DNA from: CAZYWA01 sp964650975 [NCBI: uncultured bacterium]
GTDB taxonomy: Bacteria; JADJOY01
Assembly (NCBI GenBank): GCA_964650975.1
Contig: CAZYWA010000289.1
Location: 1-9,779, forward strand
Length of the DNA stretch: 9,779 nt
Reading direction: 5' to 3'
Position numbers and translations under genes: made by a program. The notes under the pieces were generated by a model. It saw only the letters and a list, made by a program, of their open reading frames with translations, was not told the origin of the DNA and made no database searches. This document shows positions 6,490 to 9,779 of this stretch, one piece after another; the first letter of the stretch is position 1; every line of letters starts with the position of its first letter.

Positions 6490-6517
6490 AGCATAGACCG
6501 TGCGGCGCTCGGCGCAA
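6490..6517 (-). promoter_or_regulatory. possible sigma70-like promoter of the peptidase-Nudix operon
   Basis: On the minus strand TTGCGC (6512-6517) and TATGCT (6490-6495) are separated by 16 bases. Transcription would start about eight bases before the ATG at 6475, giving a nearly leaderless message. This agrees with the lack of a ribosome binding site. The match is moderate and unproven. Confidence 0.3.
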
Positions 6518-6538
6518 GGCCGCCCGCCGCGAGCGTAG

Positions 6539-6768
6539 TGTCTCACCTTGCCCACATAGGCCCGGCTCGGGCGACGGACGGCCGGTGGCTGTGCGAGGGC
6601 GCTCGAGCCCGCGCCCATCGGAGGCACTCGCCGGGTGTGAGCCCCCATCGCGCGGGCGAATGCAGGCGAGGCAAGGGCACGATCGAGTCTCGATCGTGGC
6701 CGAGCCGTGCCCGCGCACGGCCATCGGCCGGCCGGCGCCCGAGCCGGAGATCGGCAAATTGCGACACC
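6539..6768 (-). repeat. dispersed structured repeat, copy 2 (inverted orientation)
   Basis: This 230-base block is the reverse complement of copy 1 with about 22 mismatches by eye, three single-base gaps and one net ten-base length difference near 6631-6650. Its dyads are better preserved than in copy 1: GCCGTGC-CCGC-GCACGGC (6704-6721, seven base pairs), a ten-base arm dyad with a one-base centre at 6678-6698 (CACGATCGAG / CTCGATCGTG), and GGGCGC/GCGCCC (6597-6616). It fills most of the divergent promoter region, so its left end lies about 64 bases upstream of the peptidase start and its right end about 85 bases upstream of nadE. Confidence 0.85.
6678..6698. promoter_or_regulatory. 21-base palindrome inside repeat copy 2
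   Basis: Arms CACGATCGAG and CTCGATCGTG are perfect inverted repeats around a single T. Copy 1 keeps seven base pairs of each arm (4345-4359). With a one-base centre it suits a dimeric protein binding site on DNA better than an RNA hairpin. Its binding partner is unknown. Confidence 0.4.
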
Positions 6769-6799
6769 ACCGCCGCGACGCCGCAGGCAAGTCCGCGTC

Positions 6800-6825
6800 G
6801 ATTCGGTTCCGCGTTGATTCGGTTC
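6800..6825 (+). promoter_or_regulatory. tandem GATTCGGTTC motif and possible nadE promoter
   Basis: GATTCGGTTC occurs twice, at 6800-6809 and 6816-6825, with a 16-base period, in an AT-richer patch 29 bases before the nadE start. The second copy overlaps TTGATT (6814-6819). With TAGCTT (6838-6843) after 18 bases, this could form a weak -35/-10 pair. The tandem motif could be a regulator site; NAD biosynthesis genes are controlled by NrtR, NadR or NiaR in various bacteria, but I cannot assign this motif to any of them. Confidence 0.3.
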
Positions 6826-6853
6826 TGGGCCCTCGGGTAGCTTGCTCGGCGCA

Positions 6854-8587
6854 ATGCGTTTGCGCGTGGCGCTGGCCCAGATCAACCCCACGGTCGGCGC
6901 CCTCGAGCGCAACCGGCGGCGGATCTCCGACGCCATCCATCAGGCGCAGCGCTCGGGCGCCGAGCTGGTGGTGTTCCCGGAGATGGCGCTCACCGGCTAT
7001 CCGCCGGAGGATCTGGTGCAGCGCACCGATTTCCTGGCCGAGGCCCGCGCGGCCCTCGATCAGCTGGCGGCCGAGGCGCGCGGAGTCGTGGCCTTGGTGG
7101 GTACGGCGCTGCTCGAAGGCGACGTGTTCAACGCCGCCGCGGTGCTCGCCGAAGGCGCCGTGTGTGGCTTCGCTCGCAAGCTCAAGCTGCCCAATTACGG
7201 GGTCTTCGACGAGGAGCGTTACTTCGCTCCGGGAAGCGCTCCCACCATGCTCGAGCTGGGCGAGATCCCGATCGGGCTCGGGATCTGCGAGGACATCTGG
7301 GTTCCCGACGGGCCGCTCTTGCCGCAAGTGCGGAGCGGCGGTGCGTTGCTGGCGGTCAACCTCTCGGCCTCGCCTTACCACCGCGGAAAGGAGCACGTTC
7401 GCCGCACCATGCTCGCGGCCCGCGCCGCCGATCATAGCGTTCCGCTGGTGTTCGTGAACCTGGTGGGCGGCCAGGACGAGCTGGTGTTCGACGGCGGCAG
7501 CGCGGTGTTCGACGAAGAGGGAAGAATCGTCGCCGCCGCGGAGATGTTCGCCGAGGACCTGGTGGTGGTGGACGTCGATCTCTCGCCGGCGCGGCGTCGG
7601 CGCTTGCGCGAGCCGATGGCCCGGCGAGGCTGGGCAGCGGCCCCGGAGCCGCACCTTCACGTGGTCCGGGTTCCGCGATCGGTGGCGAGCGGCGGGGCTC
7701 GCGGTGCGGCGCCGGCGAAGGTCGCCCCCGAGCTGCCGCACCTCGAGGTGGTGTGGCGCGCGCTGGTTCTGGGCCTACGCGATTACGTCCAGAAGAACGG
7801 ATTCCGCTCGGTGCTGGTGGGGCTCTCGGGCGGCATCGATTCGGCGCTCACCGCGGCGATCGCCGTCGATGCGCTCGGACCCGAGCGGGTCCACGCGGTC
7901 ACCATGCCGTCGCGGTACTCGTCCGAGGGGACCTTCGCCGACGCGCTCGCGGTCGCCAAGAATCTGGGCATCGAGTGCCCGGCCATCGCGATCGAGCCGC
8001 TGATGGCCGCGTTCGGCGAGGCGCTGGCGCCACGCTTCGCGGGCACGCGCCCGGACGTGACCGAGGAGAACCTGCAGGCGCGGATTCGCGGCACGCTCTT
8101 GATGGCGCTCTCCAACAAGTTCGGCCATCTGCTGCTCACCACCGGCAACAAGAGCGAGAACGCGATGGGCTACTGCACGCTCTACGGCGACATGGCGGGC
8201 GGCTTCGCGGTGCTCAAGGACATCCCCAAGACGCTGGTGTTCGCGCTGGCGCGGCACCGGAACGAAGCCGCCGCGGCGCCGCTCATCCCGGTATCGGTGA
8301 TCGAGCGCCCGCCCACCGCCGAGCTGCGCGAGAACCAGAAGGACGAGGATTCCTTGCCGCCCTATCCGGTCCTCGACGCGATTCTCGCGAGCTACGTCGA
8401 GGAGGACCGCTCGCTGGCCGAGATCGCGAGCCGCGGTGTCGATCTGGAGCTGGCGCGTCGCGTCGCTCGCACCGTGGATCGTGCCGAGTACAAGCGTCGC
8501 CAGGGGCCGCCGGGGATCCGGATCACGCCCAAGGCGTTCGGCAAGGATCGCCGCATGCCCATCACCAACGGCTGGGACAAGTCCTGA
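6854..8587 (+). CDS. nadE: glutamine-dependent NAD+ synthetase
   Basis: A 577-residue two-domain enzyme that makes NAD+ from deamido-NAD+, ATP and glutamine in the cytosol, the last step of NAD biosynthesis. Residues 1 to about 260 form the nitrilase-like glutaminase with the triad Glu43 (VVFPEMALTGY), Lys109 (RKLKLPNYGVFDE) and Cys145 (GLGICEDIW). A linker of about 45 residues leads to the synthetase domain: the ATP pyrophosphatase loop SGGIDS (325-330), TTGNKSE (429-435) with GYCTLYGDMAGGF, and the C-terminal RRQGPPGIRITPKAFGKDRR region. All key motifs are intact and the length fits the compact bacterial form (540-580). The start at ATG 6854 is where the glutaminase begins; no Shine-Dalgarno is visible, so a short-leader message is possible. 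The next gene follows at once and is probably cotranscribed. Confidence 0.96.
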   Translation: MRLRVALAQINPTVGALERNRRRISDAIHQAQRSGAELVVFPEMALTGYPPEDLVQRTDFLAEARAALDQLAAEARGVVALVGTALLEGDVFNAAAVLAEGAVCGFARKLKLPNYGVFDEERYFAPGSAPTMLELGEIPIGLGICEDIWVPDGPLLPQVRSGGALLAVNLSASPYHRGKEHVRRTMLAARAADHSVPLVFVNLVGGQDELVFDGGSAVFDEEGRIVAAAEMFAEDLVVVDVDLSPARRRRLREPMARRGWAAAPEPHLHVVRVPRSVASGGARGAAPAKVAPELPHLEVVWRALVLGLRDYVQKNGFRSVLVGLSGGIDSALTAAIAVDALGPERVHAVTMPSRYSSEGTFADALAVAKNLGIECPAIAIEPLMAAFGEALAPRFAGTRPDVTEENLQARIRGTLLMALSNKFGHLLLTTGNKSENAMGYCTLYGDMAGGFAVLKDIPKTLVFALARHRNEAAAAPLIPVSVIERPPTAELRENQKDEDSLPPYPVLDAILASYVEEDRSLAEIASRGVDLELARRVARTVDRAEYKRRQGPPGIRITPKAFGKDRRMPITNGWDKS

Positions 8588-8601
8588 GCTCCCGCGGCAC
8601 G

Positions 8602-9779
8602 GTGCTCGTCGCATGGCTGGCGCTGGGCGCGGTCGCGGTGATCGCTCGCGCGGAAACGCCCACGGCGCCCTCGGCGGCGCCCATCTCGGCGACGCCCGGC
8701 GCCGACGACTTGAACGCCGAGGACGTCCAGCTGCCGGCCGATCTCAAGGACCTGCGACAGATCATCCCGCTCGCCGCCGACCCCGACTGGCGGGTCCGCA
8801 AGGCGGCGATGGCGCGCCTCGCGCAGCACGGCGCCGCCGCCACGCCGGCGGTGCAGCGCGCGCTGGTCGAGGATCCGGCCTGGCAAGTCCGCAAGGCGGC
8901 GGCGCGTGCGCTCGGCCAGCTGGAGGACGGACCGACGCTCTTGCGAGCGCTCGACGACCCCGACTGGCGTGTGCGGGAAGCGGCCATCGAAGCGCTCGGC
9001 GCGCTGGCGGCGGAGGCCGCCGGCCGCGGCGCGGCGAGCGAGCCGCCCCCGGTGTTCGGCAAGCTGCTGCGCGATCCCGACGAGCGGATCCGGATCGCCA
9101 CGGCCCAGGCCCTGGCCAGCTGGGGGCCGACGGCCGTGCCACTGCTGGCGAACACCTTCGACGTGAGACCACCCGATGACGGGCAGCACATCGCGGACGC
9201 GCTGGTGGCGATCGGCCCGGCCGCGCTGCCGGCGCTCGCCGACGTGCTCCACGACCAGCACGGACCCGAGGAGAAGTCCCGCACCTACGCGGCGCTCGGA
9301 CGTTTCGGGGCACCGGCGCGCCCCTATCTCGAAGAGGGCCTCAAGGACCCGTTCCCGGAAGCTCGCGTGGTCGCCGTGCGCGTGGTGGGAGCGCTCGGTG
9401 CGAGCGAGCTGCCGGCGATGGTCGCGGCACTCGACGACGCCGACACCGAGGTGCGGGTCGTCGCGACCGAGGCGCTCGGTCGCATGGGCACGGCGGCGCT
9501 CCCCACCATCCAGCGATCGCTCAAGGACGAGCATCCCAACGTCCGCATCGCGGCCGTGCAAGCTCTGGTCGGCATGGGGCCGGACAGTGCGCCGCCGCTC
9601 GCCGCGGCCGTGCACGACGACTGGTGGGGAGTGCGCTTCGCCGCGATCCGCACCCTGGGTGCGCAGGGACCCGCCGGGGTGACGACGCTCGCGGAGCTGC
9701 TACGCGATTCCAACGACGACGTTCGTCACCAGGCAGCGATGATGCTAGGGACCATGGGTGAGCTCGCGGGCCCGGCCGT
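8602..9779 (+). CDS. exported HEAT-repeat protein (3' truncated)
   Basis: An open frame of 392 complete codons that runs off the right edge. It begins with a hydrophobic segment (LVAWLALGAVAVIARA, probable signal peptide cleaved near ARA-E) and a Pro/Ala/Thr-rich linker. From residue 60 to beyond 385 at least eleven HEAT-like (PBS-lyase type) repeats follow, with units such as DPDWRVRKAAMARLAQHG, DPDWRVREAAIEALGALA and DADTEVRVVATEALGRMG. Such superhelical arrays bind proteins and have no catalytic residues, so the protein is likely a periplasmic or lipid-face scaffold. The start is uncertain. GTG 8602 gives a signal peptide of only 17 residues with no leading positive charge. An in-frame CTG at 8584, overlapping the nadE stop by four bases (CTGA), would add SSRGT and a better n-region. 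The spacing indicates an operon with nadE; a functional link is not evident. Confidence 0.85.
   Translation, partial: MLVAWLALGAVAVIARAETPTAPSAAPISATPGADDLNAEDVQLPADLKDLRQIIPLAADPDWRVRKAAMARLAQHGAAATPAVQRALVEDPAWQVRKAAARALGQLEDGPTLLRALDDPDWRVREAAIEALGALAAEAAGRGAASEPPPVFGKLLRDPDERIRIATAQALASWGPTAVPLLANTFDVRPPDDGQHIADALVAIGPAALPALADVLHDQHGPEEKSRTYAALGRFGAPARPYLEEGLKDPFPEARVVAVRVVGALGASELPAMVAALDDADTEVRVVATEALGRMGTAALPTIQRSLKDEHPNVRIAAVQALVGMGPDSAPPLAAAVHDDWWGVRFAAIRTLGAQGPAGVTTLAELLRDSNDDVRHQAAMMLGTMGELAGPA

Larger units (their letters stand above)
6476..6853. other. divergent intergenic region with repeat copy 2 and both promoters
   Basis: This region separates the start of the peptidase gene (minus strand) from the start of nadE (plus strand). 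Most of it is repeat copy 2 (6539-6768). The flanking pieces, 6476-6538 and 6769-6853, must hold the two promoters unless the repeat itself provides them. No additional gene is supported. Neither start has a visible Shine-Dalgarno sequence. Confidence 0.6.

Noticed and set aside
4271-6768. Insertion sequence or composite transposon carrying the peptidase and Nudix genes
   Set aside because: No transposase or integrase gene exists in the segment and the flanking repeats are too short to encode one. I keep the repeats as an observation but do not annotate a mobile element.
6476-7741. Long upstream extension of the peptidase reading frame on the minus strand
   Set aside because: The frame is open only because of high GC content. 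It crosses repeat copy 2 and the coding region of nadE, is rich in Arg/His/Gly, and family similarity begins only after ATG 6475.
8392-9615. Long minus-strand open frame opposite the HEAT-repeat protein
   Set aside because: The plus-strand frame has regular HEAT periodicity and a signal peptide; the antisense product is an Arg/Gly-rich mirror of the repeats.
1-9779. Novel defence or CRISPR-like system
   Set aside because: No evenly spaced direct-repeat array, nuclease, helicase, toxin-antitoxin or reverse transcriptase motif is visible on either strand.

Overview
The window is a GC-rich (about 70 % by eye), densely coded bacterial chromosome segment. Codon use is uniform, and GTG and TTG starts occur next to ATG. 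No rRNA, tRNA, CRISPR, phage or transposase gene is visible. GC content, a single-protein glutamine-dependent NadE, an anchored M16 peptidase and an exported HEAT-repeat protein would fit an uncultured, formerly 'deltaproteobacterial' lineage (Myxococcota- or Binatota-like). That placement is a weak inference; no marker gene is present.

Left region, + strand (1-4169): the C-terminal end of an ABC-2 exporter permease, a 224-base spacer rich in inverted repeats, then a GT4-type glycosyltransferase, a Wzx/PST-type flippase translationally coupled to it by a 4-base overlap, and a classical short-chain dehydrogenase 23 bases further on. The glycosyltransferase-flippase pair suggests assembly and membrane export of a lipid-linked glycan. 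The role of the dehydrogenase in this is not evident.

Middle region, - strand (4925-6475, then 4492-4914): a two-gene unit read right to left. An M16 zinc metallopeptidase with an N-terminal signal or anchor and a C-terminal membrane helix is followed by a MutT-type Nudix hydrolase. The peptidase stop codon overlaps the ribosome binding site of the Nudix gene, which starts at TTG. The unit is bracketed by two inverted copies of a roughly 225-base non-coding repeat, at 4271-4491 and 6539-6768. The copies match at about 90 % of aligned positions by eye and share internal dyads. This repeat pair is the most unusual thing in the window.

Right region, + strand (6854-9779): glutamine-dependent NAD+ synthetase (nadE) and, starting within about 15 bases of its stop, an exported protein made of at least eleven HEAT-like repeats whose frame is still open at the window edge.

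I found no complete novel defence or mobile system. The best candidate for something undescribed is the inverted, structured repeat family.
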